64,000 bases of DNA, from positions 11,876,501 through 11,940,500 of the forward strand of contig NC_079373.1 of the NCBI RefSeq assembly GCF_021018895.1, given 5' to 3'. This stretch comes from Seriola aureovittata. Its lineage: Eukaryota > Chordata > Actinopteri > Carangiformes > Carangidae. Position 1 is the stretch's first letter. Each line of letters begins with the position of its first letter. This document shows positions 1 to 13,695 of the stretch, piece by piece. A program made the position numbers and the translations under genes. The notes beneath the pieces were generated by a model. The model did no database searches. It was not told the DNA's origin and was given only the letters and a program-made list of their open reading frames with translations.

Positions 1-475
1 GGAGAGGGCCAGGCAGGGGGTCTCCCTCCCCCTCCACCCAGCTCTTTCCCCTGCTGTGGGCCCAGGGACGGCATTCAGCTCCCTGACAACTTAGCACAAG
101 CCCGTGACCCGCTGACCCCCCAGCCTTCATGCTATCAGCTCCCATTAACTCACACACAGAGTGATGCCATTATTTTGCTTCAGAGAGTCTATTGGCACAG
201 AGGATTTAAAGCCTGGGCCTGTGGCCCCATTCCTTTCAGTCTCTCTGCTCTCAGAGCTTAATGACCGCCCGCCCCATTAACAAACGCCTTTAAGGTGGAG
301 CATCACAGATCCACACAGCAACAAAATGCCTCACTCACCTCCCACCCAACTAAACCTTTCTGCTGAGTGACCCACACTAGTAAAGTTTATACAAAGATTA
401 GCAAAAACGTTGACCAGACCTGCACAGACAAACGCCTGCTGGTTCAAGGCTCTCTGTGTTGTGGAGGGGGAGGAA

Positions 476-504
476 GAGTGAGTGAGTGAGTGAGTGAGTG
501 AGTG
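476..504. repeat. (GAGT)n microsatellite
   Basis: About seven GAGT units followed by a G-rich run, in smad6 intron 3. Confidence 0.95.
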
Positions 505-2449
505 GGGGTGGGGGGAAGCTGCAGACAGACTCTCTGTGTGTTTGCGCACACACTGATGGCTGAAATGACCCCCTCTCTTCAGGGGCCCCAACATGCATGT
601 GCCATTAGTGAATTCCACACTCCAGCTCCTCCACTCTGAGCTCAGCTTTTACTGCAGTGTGGCTCGGCCACACAAAGAATTCAGCCCCAACTTGTTTATG
701 GCCCTCTATTGTCTCAAATCAAATGGAGCCCACACATCAAGGTAAACTCACTTTGAAACTGTGCACACAAACACAAAAGACCAAATGGCTACTGTCTCCT
801 CTTTTTTAGATGGAAAGAATAAAGTAAAAACAATTTAGTCAATAGTATCTAGTTTTCACACATACCCAGTAAGACTGCGAGGACCAGGAAGAGGAATCAG
901 CAGGACAAAGGTTAGAAATGTATCTAATGTTAAGCCTGAGCCTGAGGGAAGACAATGAGCACACCATGAGCCAGGCCTTTTCCTGTCGCTCTGCTGTGTT
1001 ATGCGTCTACGTGTGTCTGTACGCACACAGTTTGGATGGGGAAGAAAATCAGCCAGCATGTTTGTGTTTTTGCCGTGAACTTGTATGTTTTGGCTAGGTG
1101 GGGGCGCTGAGGTGAGTGCTCTGACAGAAGAACTCATTAGGATCTATCTAACCAAGCAGAGCTATCACCAATCAGTCAGACTGTTTGGACAATATCACCC
1201 ACAGCGACTAGGGCCTCCACTCCAGAGCTCAAGCTGGCCTCTGCTCGCCCTTCTTCAAGTGCTCAGTCTTTATGTTTTTTAGGGAAGCCTTGTTTCTTAA
1301 GCCATGTTTAGATGTTCTGTAAATGTTTATGTAGCTTTACCAAATTGATGTAAGAGAGTATGAAGCCAGGTTTAATTATTAGTATATGACCAGATACTGA
1401 TGCACAGACAGGTTGGGCCAGGGCTCAGACCAAACCTAAAAGGCAGACATGAGGCAATGAAGGGAGAGAGTATGTCTCCCTCCTTCTGACCACAGCAGAG
1501 ACACCCAACTCTCTTTGACTCCATGTTGGGCTTTCAGAGGGTCTGTTCAGGGCGGAGCCATGATGGGCTGGGAGCAATTACTGGTGCTCTGCATCCATTT
1601 AACCCTGCCACCTTTTAACAGCTCAGTTTACCCATTAGAATAGTAGCGCATGTTATTATTGTTATTTTATTCTCAAAAGCCTCTTCTCTTAGTGTCAGTC
1701 TCAGAGTCAATGGATGCAGGCACAATATGGCTGCTCCACTTCCTCTTCCTGCAGCCAGAGGCAATGATCTGAGCACATGAAGGAGTTAATCAACTCTAAC
1801 GTCATACATAACCAATCTAACAGTACTAGCATCAAAAAAGTGGAGATACATAGATCTGTGGAAGCTATTCAAGCTCTTCAAGTTTCCGTGGCCAGCAGGA
1901 AATATGCAGAATAAAGCAACTACTAGTGTTCTAGCAATATGATTAGGATAGTCTCTGTTTGACTTCCTTTGAGCGTCATGAAATAAGTAAACAGATTACA
2001 ACATTCAGAATCTAACAAGCACACACACACACATTTTAGTCAATCAAAAGTTGCGTTGGACGCCTGTATCTGCACGTACTACGTGTCTTTCTACAATCAC
2101 ACAGTAAACAGAGATATTTAACGAACACAACTTCAACAGCAGAAAGCATTTGGTGTGCAGAGTTTGATTTCCATAACAAGGCACAAGCTCCATGGAAACC
2201 ATGTGAAAATGTTGATTTTTCAGTTTCCCTGTGGCCTGTCTGATTGGAGGAATTCAGAGTATCAAATGCAGGACATCAGATCCGACAACAAACACAGACT
2301 TATATCATCTCACTGGAACTCAGAAAGCAAACAGTGACACAAGCTGCAGCGTCTGCAAAAAGGATTGAAATGTCAGCTACAAGTGGTCCAGGTTTAACGT
2401 AAATAATTACTCTGCATGTGGACGCATGAAGATAATCAATGATTCAGAT

Positions 2450-2895
2450 CTTTTACTTAAGTAAAAGTGGCCATATTGTAACATAAAAACACTCCTTTAA
2501 AAGGAAATACCCTGAAATTAAAATGTACACAAGTAAATCACGACTCTACACTACTACATGATTCAGAGAAATTTGAATGTTGCACTATGGTATCATTGGA
2601 TTATTATTACTGATGAATGAATGTATCAGTAGCTTTTTACTATGTTGCAGCTAATTGTATATATTGTTGGATTTAATCAAAAACAGTGCATCGTATCTTA
2701 TAAGGTCTTCATGCGTTTTGTATGTAAAATCTTTATCTGTAGAGTAACTAAAGCTGTCAACTCAATGTAGTGAAAAGTATAAAGTGCGTTGCAGTAGAGC
2801 AGAAGTAAAAAATAGACTGAAATGGAAACACTCAAGTAAAGCTAAAGTACCTCAAATTTGCACCTAAGTACAGTACTTGAGTAAATTTACTTCTA
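2450..2895. repeat. Decayed teleost interspersed repeat with TACTTAAGTAAAAG ends
   Basis: The left end reads CTTTTACTTAAGTAAAAG and the right end GTACTTGAGTAAATTTAC, imperfect inverted repeats of each other. The interior contains GTATGTAAAATCTTTATCTG, AGTAACTAAAGCTGTCAA and GAAATGGAAACACTCAAGTA, which I recognise as a very common non-autonomous repeat of percomorph fish genomes. It is a diverged copy in smad6 intron 3. The transposon superfamily is not certain; it is probably a non-autonomous DNA element. Confidence 0.75.
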
Positions 2896-3452
2896 ACAGA
2901 AGATAGTAGAGGCTGCTGTGATTAACACAGGCAAAACAAGCAGTAAAAACTGATATACAGCTATAGAATAGTTTTTTCCTCTATAATGTGCCATTAAATA
3001 TGTCTATGTTCAGTACGACTTGCCCAAGCCTCTTCCACAGGTTTACATATGGAAGAAAGCAGATCGCCCTTCTACAAGTTCCTAGCACTCAAGGGCGAGT
3101 CTGGATAATTACTACTAAGTACACTAAAATGGGGGCTTGAAAGTTTCAATGGCAATCCTTGATGATCATCCAGTAATGCTTTTAAAGACAGCATGAAAAC
3201 GAGGGGGGAAAAAAGGGCAGAGGGAGAAGCAGAAAAGAGCTGCCCCGGGGTAAACACAGCTCCGCAGCCTTGGAGTGAGATGAATGGGAGGCCGAGTGTC
3301 AGGGACAGGCAGACAAACAACAGCTTCCCCTCCGTGCTAACATCTCCCCACCAAGCTCCGGGGCCACCTCCATTATACTTCATCTCTCCTAATCCAGAGC
3401 GGGGAGCAGAGATGAACTCATTCCTCCAAAACTTTGCTGAGGAGGAAAGAAG

Positions 3453-3470
3453 AAAAAAAAAAAAAAAAAA
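3453..3470. repeat. 18-A homopolymer
   Basis: An uninterrupted A-run within purine-rich sequence. It creates lysine- or phenylalanine-rich false reading frames on the two strands. Confidence 0.95.
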
Positions 3471-6400
3471 GAAAAACACTGTTGCCAGTCCCTTTAAGCA
3501 GCGCTTTCGAGGGGAGGAGAGCAGCAAGGAGAGGAGGGGGAGCAGCAGTCTCTCATCCTGTGCCAAGGATTAGATTCCCCTCCAGCTATTAGACTCTACC
3601 AATGAACTGATAGGCTGGGGGGCTGGTGGTGGGGAGTGGGGTATGAGGAGTGTGTGAATGTGTACACTGTGGTTTGTGCATTCCTCTGACCCCGTCCTAT
3701 AATTTGTTAGATTTAACTTTCTTTTACAACTAAAACAACAAAGTGGAAGTGAAGCAAAAACCTCCCCCCTCCTTTTCAGAGTATGGTATGGCTTTAATTC
3801 TGTAGACAAAGGTTCCTACAGGCTGACTGTAACCCCTGAGCAGGCCACATTTAGGCTGGCGTCTGGGCTATCGCTGCCATCAAAGTCGGCTTTATCAGAC
3901 AGACACGCTAACTGGAGCTGCTCTTATATGTCTATGGATTTTTTTTCCCTGAGGTCTGGCCTTTCTCTGCTGAGAGAAAGAGAGCAAGAGATAGAGAGAG
4001 GAAGATAGAAAGAGAGGGAGAGAGATATGTGCTCGGAGAAAACACTGTGGGAGCCAGAGAAACTGAATCCAGTCACCAAGCCTGGCTGGTCACAATGGGA
4101 ATGCTTTACATTGTCATCCACTTCCTCTCCACTTTCCCTCCGTTTCTGTTTTGGGATGACCCCATGAGGGAGGAAAAGTGCTGTACCCTTGATAGCAGAT
4201 AACAGAATCCATAAATTAAATCAATAAACAACAGAGGGTGTAAAAAGCACAGGAAGCTAAGCAGGCTAATACGGAGGAGCCGTCTGGGTGCATGAGTAAG
4301 AGGCCACTGGTTTGAGGGAAAAGGCTCTATTTTTTTCTGTCAGGGGAAGAGAATGTGCTGCTCATTTCCTCCAAGTTTCCTCCGAAGCTCTGCAATGTGT
4401 CAGACACACAGAGTGCAAGTGATGGCGGTGATGCAAGTAAGGCCTTACGAGAGTCCTTAGGGCATGTAAAAGCTCAGTGAAAACTGTGGGGGATGTTTGT
4501 GGATGTCATATCTACAGGCAGCGTTAAAAGCCAGCGGAGTCTGCAAGAGCACCGAAAGCAAAACAGTCAGTGAACATCCTGCTGGGTGGCTGTGCCCTTT
4601 CACCTCCTCATACAACCTATCTGTTTGTGTGTGTGTGTGCGAGTGTGTTTGTTTGTGCGTGTGCGAGGGAGGTTCGAGCCAAGTAGGCTGGAGCGTTTGA
4701 GTAGAGGAGACCCTGCGCATTCCTGAACTCCCCCCTCCTCCTCTCGCTGTGCCTCCTAACTTCCTACTCTGGTTAGGACTATGGGGGGTGGGGGGGCAGC
4801 AAGAAGGTTGCTTACTTTCTCGTCCTCTAGGAGTCTTGTTTGGAGTATAGTCTCACAAAATCACAGGACATGTGAGAGGAAGTGTTGGCTGTGTGGTCTA
4901 AAACTTTTACATCCAAACTTTAAACTATTCTTCTCTTTAATTCACACTTTTCTTCAGAGTTGACACACTTGTCCTCTGGGAAAAGCAAGACCATACAGCA
5001 AGAGAGGAAACTGACTTTAGCTAGCATATATATTCAAGCTATGTTGAAGGCTTGGTTTCAAATGAACAATAACAAGGAACTCTATTATTACAAGTTATAT
5101 TAGTCTGACTAATTTAAGGCGAAAGGCAGGTATTTAGTTTCCACCGGGCTGGGAGGTGAAGCAGCTATGATGGACAGAGCTGCCGTTCAAACAATGGTTT
5201 CCTATTGATCGGCCCAGTGGATCAGAGTCTGTGAGCAGAATGTGTTCTGTCAGGATAATGTGGCACCAGAGTTTCTGTTTCAATCACAACACTTGCTGGG
5301 CTGTAACCCACACTGCTCCACCGCGGGCATCCAGACACCAGCTCCCCAAACAAAGACAACTGTTTCCCTCATCTCCGACAAGTCAGCCCGTTCACAACAA
5401 GCAAGACATTCATTAAAAATGCAGGAGTGAACATTTCCAATAATTCACAAAGTCCTTCCCTGTCAACATCTGCAAAAAATCTTGAAGCTAAAGGGAATGG
5501 CAGGATTTCATTAAGTAAATTATGTGCTGGCAGTCACAGAGAGGGGAAGAGGGGGAAGCTACAGCCAGACCTCTAATCTAAACCGTACCCTGAAATGCGA
5601 CAGCCTGACTGCACGTATTGAGCCACACAGCCAAGAGTTCAGAAATACACACAAATAAAAGATAAATAAAACACACATTGCAAAAGTAAATATAATTTTC
5701 CCTGGTGAACATAATCAATGAGAATTTTCACATAAGCATGTTTACAACTTGTAATTACTACTTGCAAAAACCTGGTCCAACGTATAATTTGTTTTGTCAA
5801 GTTGTACTTGTGTAGAACCTGAGGACATACATGTACATGCTCAGGGAAAAAAAAAAAAAACTGAACAGTGAGCCAAGCCACTGTAAACAATACATTATCA
5901 GGGGCGTTTTGCTGGACCATCATTCAAAATAAAGGTTCTCTGCTCAGTTTTAAAAGGCTTCATCTTCTGGGAGAAGGATCAAAGGCTCCAAATTATGTCT
6001 ATCGTACTTGGCCCCGTGTTAGGACAAGAGAGTGGAATGAAGATATAGCTGCAGCAGATCGAGTTCAAGATAAGGACAGAGAAAAAAATCAAGTCACTGT
6101 CTCTCAGTTTACACGTGTACACGCAAGAGAAAATGCACCAGGCTCCGATACACTGGGAGTTTACTGTTCACCCATCCACAATGAGCTCCTATCCTTTCCC
6201 TGTGGCTGTAAAAGGCTTGTGTAGAGATGTCCAATGACATGGGCCCCTACAAGTTAATCCACATGCAGCATTCTGGAGGCTCAAAGAATGCACTGGCTAT
6301 TCTGAGTTTTAAAAATACTGACAGCCATAGGTTCAGGCACAACTGTCAATGCTCCTCTGGGGAGAAAGGAAAAAAAAAAAAATCTTAAATCTATTTTCGC

Positions 6401-9400
6401 CAGCAATCAAACCGCAGGCCTAAATCATAGCTGGCCAAGGCCGATGTCTGGATTTATAATTGTGGGTAAAATGGTCAGAAAATAAAAACAGCATCCACAA
6501 CTGGCACCTTCTTCACTACTCTTTGCCAGGCGATGCAAGGCTAGCACATTTACAGTGGCGAGCTCAAATGGAGTATTGTTCCCCCTCCCAGTCTTGAGAG
6601 GAGGCATACTAAAACACTAAACTAACAGTTGGACATTCCATACATTTTTAATGGCATTGCACGCTCTTTATTTGTTGCTCTAACCCTGTGCCCTGAGCTG
6701 AATGAATGGAGCCATTGGTGGAGGCTGGTGCTGCGCTGCGGTGTGAAGGGAGAGAAGATGGCAACAGCAGCCCTCCCTGAGCACACGACAAGATTAGCTC
6801 ACTCATTTTGTTTGCTAAGGTAGAATATGGGGCAAAAATTATAGCTTGAGCACACCTCCTGTTATTTCTACTGACTGTATTTTCTATCTGTGTGGCAAGC
6901 CCTGAAAAGGAAACACAGTCCACTTTATCCTCAGTGAGCACAGTACACTGTGTAAATTCAAATGACAAGCACAGCACTGTGAGCTTAGACTCATAGTCAT
7001 GTATGAGGCTGTAGATTAATCTTTATCTGTGAACCCTTCACAAGTTAAGTCAAACACCCAGCAGCACTGGCACCACAGTGGCTTGCCAAGCGGACACAGA
7101 TAAATACTAAGCTCAGCAGGTTAGTTTCTGTTGACATGTAAGGGGTTTCAGGCCTCTCCAAGGACTGCTTTAGATTAGCATGGCTTTCACTCTGCACGTA
7201 GAGGTCACATTACCTCACCACATCCAAGACCTGTGTTACTAGTTCTGACTGTAAATTGACTCTTAAAGACAAATTCAGTGTAAAAAAAATCTTAACACAA
7301 TGACAATCACATTCCCTCCTCTCTGTCTACGTGACAATTTCAGATGATAAAAAGTGCTTACTTCAGATCCACATTTCCGCTGCTTGACACAGACGGTCCA
7401 CATTATGGAGACTTCTCAACTACAAACCTACAGTAAAGCTTTTTGTAAATGCTGTAAATCTTGACTTGGCTCACATCTTGAGGCCTTCACAAAACTCAAA
7501 AAAGCTTGAGAAGAAAAAGTAAAAGACCCTAATCTAATGGCCAGAGCATCTCACTGAACACAGAAGGGAAGCAAACTAGACTTCACTAATATAAAAAACA
7601 ATCACAGACATACAAACACATACACACCCTCCCATGCAAGCACACACACAAACGCTATTATTAATGACTCAATAGGTCACATAGATTGTGGAGGACTCTA
7701 CTGAGGATGCCATAACCCCTCCCAGAAAAACTTGAAAATGGATTTCTGACACCACACAGTCTAACAATGCTGAGAAAGGGAAAATGAAAAATGGCCTTAT
7801 CGCTCTTATCAATGGCTCTTTTTTGTGTATGTGTATGTGTGTTACGTAAGGGGAAATGGAAGCCAGCCTCCCAGGACAGGAACGGATACTTGAGATGAGG
7901 ACTGTGGGTACAGGCCCTACACCAATACAGAGAGAACAGAGCACAAGACCCTTCAGGATGTATAGCTACAACCCTCCGCCCCCAGCTTAAAATGGACTCT
8001 GCAAACTGGACATGACAAACGGGTGAGGAGAGCCCCCTCACGTCCCCCGAGATGCTGGCCTTCTCTTCAACATTCCTCAGTCTCCCCCCGCTGTCAAAGG
8101 GGCAATTCACCGCCCTACACTGCTACAAAACCCAGGCAGCTTTTTAAAACAGGATGTTTGTCTGAGGCCTCCTTCCCCTCAAATAAACAATCCGCAAAAC
8201 CTGATTTCGGGAGGCAGGGTGGAAGCACTCGAGTCACATTATTTCCACATCCCGTATCCTGGAGCATTGGGGCTCCTGAGGGAGTGTGGGCGGCCAGGCG
8301 CTGGGAAGGCTCAGGGCTGCGGTGGAAACCTGAGGCCATGTGCCAGGCTGTAGGGGGAGATGAGCCCAGGCTGCATCACTCTAGGGTCTGTGGGGCGGAG
8401 GAGGGGGATCATGCCTCTAGGTGGGGAGGGGGACATTGCTAACATGCTGATGCAGTTGTCACTCTATCAGACCATACCCCTTGTCTGCACACTGCAGAAT
8501 CACAATACAGCTGCTAACATCAAGAAAGTTAGATGCCTCCACAGCAGGAAGGAGATACTTTATATACTCAGCACACTACATTACAAAGTGATGCACAAAG
8601 GATAGCGGTGCAGGATGATAATTATTAGTATTCAGCTGAATATGATGGTTCCTGAGCAGCTATAAATAAATTTGGTCACCAATGATGCCATGTACATTAT
8701 GTCACTCAGCATCACACTTATGCTCAGGAGAGAAAAAAACAGACCAAAACTTCAAAGAGCCATCCACAAAATACTGAGGCCCCTGCAACAAACTGAATAG
8801 ATGATCTAATACAGAAACACATAACGAGACATTTCAAAGCAAATTAGAGGTGCAATCAATCCTAAATCTTGAGTACAGTAGATATGCTATTTCATTTGTT
8901 CCTAGCAGAAGTGGAATCACATGTCTTCAAAGTCAGATCAACAAGTATGGGTCCAGTCTAATCTGCTTTGATCAAGAGAAACATCACATGCCTTGATTAG
9001 ACTGTCTAATTATTCCATGTATTTTAACTGTCTCTGACAAAAATCGAGGGAACAGTTTGATGCCGGCCTCTTCCTGACACAGACAGGCAGGTTGTGATTA
9101 CTATTGACTGCACAGTTTAATGTATGCATCTGGACTTAGATGAGGACCCTAAGGAAGAAATATAGACTTAGAAATATATAAACTAAAGCTTTACACATGC
9201 GTTTTTTTGGTCCCAGCACTGGGGTGTTGTAAACTGTCATTTTCTTGAGCAATTTGTTGTGTGACTCACATGAGGTCCTTCCTATCTATCTACTAACTGC
9301 CTTGTTCTGCCTGGAAGAATTAGTCAATACCAGAGAATGGACCTGACACAATGTCTGCAGACGAGACATCCAGAGAGACAAGCACTGGCCCTCCCTCCAG

Positions 9401-10544
9401 AGACAAGCCGGCAGACGGAGGAGAGCGCTGTATGATTACTGTGTGGGAACCCTGACTACCTGCTGATGCCCTCTTCCCTCCAGTAAGCGCTACAGCACTC
9501 TGTGTAATCCACGTCTAGCAGCTTTCAATCTTTCCACTCCTCCAGTCCAACTTTCCTACGTTTTCCGGAAGGGAAAGGAAAAAGGAAAATAAAAAAAAGA
9601 CAGTGACTCAGGTCACTCTGCATGTCCTCTGGTCACTTGACCCAGCAAATCTGAGGGAGCCCCTCCATTCACACCGGTGATCTCAACTCACACCAACATG
9701 AGCGTATACACACAGTGTTATGCTGACAAATTCCACCGGGTTGATTGAGGACACAACCTCTGACTGAAGAATGTAGGCAGACTGGAGCCATGATCTTACA
9801 ATGCTCTAAACCAGGCAAAGAGGAAAGACTTGCATCATTCATCGTATCTAAATACTGTTAACATGGTAATCACTGCACAAAGTGACATTTAGACCATATG
9901 CACAATGACTGAAATCCTTAAGTAGCAAAGCAAAAACATCTTGGCATGCCTCCTCACGTTCTGAGCAAGAGCTGGCCAAAGCAACAATATAATGAAGAAG
10001 AGTCCCCAATGTCAGAGACAATGTGACTGAAATAATGAAGTCAATGTGTAGGGGGAAAACACCCCCTCAGACAGTCATTCAGGAAGCAATGAGACCTGCT
10101 TCAAAGCGCATCACTCTGATGCCCACACGACAAGGCCCAGGCTGTGAGGAAACAGGTGTGCGGACAGACTAGGAGGACAGCAGCAGCAAAGGCACATTCC
10201 CTCACACACACAGCACTAAGGTATACTACGTATACATAGACTCCAAAAGCTGGGCTCACTCATGACATAAACAGACATCACACAGTGCCCCTGGTGTGGC
10301 TGTCTGTGACACGGACATGTTTAAATAAACCATTGGGAATGGTCCAAATGTCTATGACGGCACAGTAACTGAAGGTTTGAGTATTACACTAAGACATTAA
10401 TACAATAATGTGCACATGGGGAAGCTTTTTAAGAATGCATGAGTAAGAACATTTTTAGCATGTTAAACGACTGCAAGAGTCAGCCAGAGAAATGCATCTG
10501 CTCTTAAATGTAACTCCAACATTAACTTAAGAACATGAAGTGCA

Positions 10545-10576
10545 TTGATTTGAAGACATATTGATTTGAAGACATA
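10545..10576. repeat. 16-bp tandem duplication
   Basis: TTGATTTGAAGACATA occurs twice in direct, perfectly matching tandem (10545-10560 and 10561-10576), suggesting a recent slippage or duplication in intron 3. Confidence 0.95.
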
Positions 10577-12924
10577 TCCTATATTAACATGGCGCTACAT
10601 AATCTAAAGCAAGATGAGAACTACTTTTCAAATTTCCCTGAAAATATATATTTTCTCAATATTGGCTGAGGTGGTAGAACAAGCTTGCCTACCAAACGAA
10701 CCAGTTCTGATCAGTTTCTCTGCCATTGTGAGGTGCAGAAGAATGCTCAGCGTGTATTTCTGTAGCCCTGGGCTGCAGACTGTAGTTGATTATTTGACTC
10801 CACCCAACCCACCCTACCAGTGCCCCCCAGACCTGCTTTTAAGAGGTTTACTTGTTCCTGCGTGAGGGGTGGAGTCTGGATCCCATACAACTCCAGTTAC
10901 ACACAGACACTCTCTCTATCCGTGCTGAAGGGGGATTCACAAGAAAAGTCATCTCCAGGTCAGCAACACTGTCAGCACAGGATAACTTGACAATATGCAT
11001 AACAGGCCTGTATGTTTAAGCAGAACTAAGCAGGCTTTATGAGGAAGCCTTCAGGCTCTTGGTTTTATGATGGAATATGCTTGGTCAAACTAGGTCAAAT
11101 ACTTGGTGGAGAATCTGTATGACGAGATGCTAATGGTTTGTTTTACTCAACGTGGCCTCTCTTATGTATTTTAAAATCAAAGAACCATCATATAGTCCAA
11201 ATGCAACATGATCAGAGACATACTGACTACACAAATTAGCTCACAGCATGAAAAACTACCACCCTGTAGAACACTGGTCATTCTCTTTCTCAATTCCACG
11301 TTGGTGAGTGTGTCACAGCCAATGCAGAGTGATCTGGACTGGCCTGTACAAGCAGCAACACAGTTGGAAGAAACCAAAGCCTAGCATGTCTAGATCCTCC
11401 CTCCTCACCACAGTCTCTGAGGAATTGTGGTGCGGGCTCTGACAAGCCCCTCATTTGTTGACTCAGGGAGTGTCGCCGGGCCATGCTGAGGTGGTGACAG
11501 TGGGAGGAGGGGGCCCTTGCTGACTGAATACTTCACTGCCAGGTAGCCATGTCAACTGCTCAGTGTCTATGACTCTGAGCCATGGCAGAACCTCTAAGAG
11601 CAAGCCCCAAAACGAGGGCTCTGACTCCCCGTCCACATGATACTGTGCATGCTGGCTGTGGTCCTAGCATGAAGGGGGAGGCATGCTTACTCTATGCCAT
11701 GAGAAAGGAGTGTTTCATTTCAAATCAGAGGATAGGACTGTTTCTGCTCACTTCCTCTGGTGTGGCCCCATTCACAGGAGCAACTCCATTTCCCTGAACC
11801 CACCCCTCCCTGCAGCCCACTTACAGCCAGGCTAGATAGAGTTGTACGCGTGAGTGTCTGTGCACATGCATGTGCACAACTATGTGTGCTTGTGTGTTTC
11901 TGAGCGAGCTTGGATCTTATTACAGTTTGATCCCACTCAAATATTTCTGAAAGAAAAACAGAGGAGGGGAGGCCGGCTCTGTGGCCAATGCACACGCCCC
12001 GCTGAACCTCTGCACCGCTTACAATGAAACCTTTATCTTTAAAAGCTTGAACTGTTCGTAATGGCCCTTAATGAGAAGGAATAAAGTACAACATCAAAAT
12101 GAAATTACTTTCATAAGTTTGCGTATTCATCCAGATACACTCAACAGCTATGCAGGAGGAAAACTCTGAACTGTTATTTAAGTACACTCTCCTGTCTTAT
12201 TTGAACAATTTCATAGCCAGAACAAAACAGGCCACTGGACACTCAACATGAGAGTCATGAAAGCTTTATGATTATTATAGTGATAAAACAGTGATTCATA
12301 GATTGCATTGTTCTAATGTAAAGCTATATGTACGTGCGAATACTTGTTCAGAAACTAACATCTGTTTTCTGATTTATTACTCAAACTACCACTTTTAAAA
12401 ATAATTCAAGGAAAAAGAAAAACCCCTAATCCATGTATAAATTATCTTTACCGATACAGTTACTCTTCATTCAAGCTAGTTGATGTACCATTATATCAGC
12501 ACTACTACTTAAACAGCTGCTCATAGATATATCCAAAGTCAAGTCAATTAAAGTTGAAATTTAGCATCCGATACACCTCATTCAATGATTAGAGCCAGTA
12601 CTCACTTCAATGTACTGTATGTCAAACCCCACATCTGCTGCACACAGCATTTGAGCATCTGAAACTATACAGTGTGCCACTATGCCAACAAAAAATAAAT
12701 GCCTCCTACTGTTACAAAATGTACAGCACAACAGAAAGACAAATCAACTTCAAAGTCCTCTGAGAAACTGAACTCCTTGTTGGAGAAATTACTAAAGCAT
12801 TTACAGACGGGCTCCACTGGGATGATAAACATTTGGTAATCATTAATTTGTAAAATTGGTGTAAAGCATTTCGGAAAGAAACTCCTTATTTGGAGTCTGA
12901 CGACAGTTGGATAAACACACCCAC

Positions 12925-13002
12925 CTGAGAATTCCCCTGGTGTGATGTTTGGTGAGCTGGCTGCCTCAGTTTCAGTGTAAGACAATGTGGAGTCTGACAG
13001 AT
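12925..13002 (-). CDS. smad6: smad6 exon 3: linker between PY motif and MH2 domain
   Basis: A 78-nt exon with acceptor CCCACAG|AT and donor CTCAG|GTGGGT. The split codon G|AT gives Asp-286, followed by LSDSTLSYTETEAASSPNITPGEFS (287-311). This matches the SMAD6 linker of other vertebrates, which reads DLSDSTLSYTETEA...APGEFSD. One base is left over for the next codon, expected to be Asp at the start of the MH2 exon. That exon should encode roughly 180 residues and is not in the window, so the gene here lacks its receptor-binding and SMAD-binding domain only because the window ends. Confidence 0.95.
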
Positions 13003-13695
13003 CTGTGGGGAATAAAGCAGAAATTAGCCCCTCATTTACATAGTATAGTAACGTCTCTACTGATCTGTTCTACAACGGTTGCCTCTCTTCATTTCAACAT
13101 TAAAATTATTTTTGTTTCATATCAAACTGAAAACGATTAACACCATGTTTTGGCTTCGTCCAATAGGGGATAACCTGGCAACTTCACTAACAGGCTTTAC
13201 CTGATGACATCCCCCCCAAATGCCGCCAGAAACCTCAGCTGTACTCAGGCTTGCAGCCCCAGCTAGCAGCCAGGCTCCAGAGTCCCAGCAGCCCACAGAA
13301 CATACTACCCACACCATACTACCCACACTGGCTCTGGCTGGCATGCTGACATTATGCCACATGCTGGCCTAGGTCTCATCCAAAAGCTACCCATGCAGTT
13401 TGCCAGTAACTGTGCCCAATTACATCCATTAAAATTCTCCACATTGCTTTATGCCTGTTTCTTTCTGTTACAACAGATCCTAAACAAAAGACTGAAGATG
13501 CCATTTGCAATTTAATTATGATCATAAAAAAAAGATAAGAATCAACTAATTACAGTTCGGCAACTTATTGACTACAAGTCATAACACTGTGAATCAAATA
13601 TTTATAGCAAGATTCAGATGAAGATCAATAACTGAGGATGAAATAGAATGCATGCTTCAGGTGCCAAAGAGTTTATCTGTGTGTTTGTCACTTAC
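13003..13695 (-). other. smad6: smad6 intron 2
   Basis: A 693-bp intron bounded by GTAAGT at the exon 2 side and a pyrimidine-rich CCCCACAG at the exon 3 side. I see no coding potential or repeat. The centre is AT-rich and the part near 13200-13400 is richer in GC. Confidence 0.9.

Larger units (their letters stand above)
1..12924 (-). other. smad6: smad6 intron 3 (partial, runs off the left end)
   Basis: This is non-coding by every test available by eye. No minus-strand frame resembles the SMAD6 MH2 domain (no HWC..AYWE, no SCPCWLE), so the terminal exon lies beyond position 1. The stretch holds a decayed teleost repeat (2450-2895), a GAGT tetranucleotide tract (476-504), an 18-A run (3453-3470), GA-rich sequence (about 3970-4027), a GT-rich tract (about 4621-4665) and a 16-bp tandem duplication (10545-10576). 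Higher-complexity, less AT-rich blocks at about 100-330, 3835-3930 and 8020-8460 look like candidate intronic enhancers. Other frames here, such as 3072-3566 and 7661-8110, are low complexity or chance. Confidence 0.85.

Noticed and set aside
3072..3566. 164-codon minus-strand frame and a 126-codon plus-strand frame
   Set aside because: Both depend on the 18-A run (poly-Phe or poly-Lys). They lie in smad6 intron 3 and look like no MH2 domain.
7661..8110. 149-codon minus-strand frame in intron 3
   Set aside because: It overlaps a second minus-strand frame and a plus-strand one, with no domain. It is not MH2 despite lying downstream of exon 3.
10545..10576. CRISPR-like repeat
   Set aside because: Only two adjacent copies with no spacers, in a vertebrate intron; simple tandem duplication.
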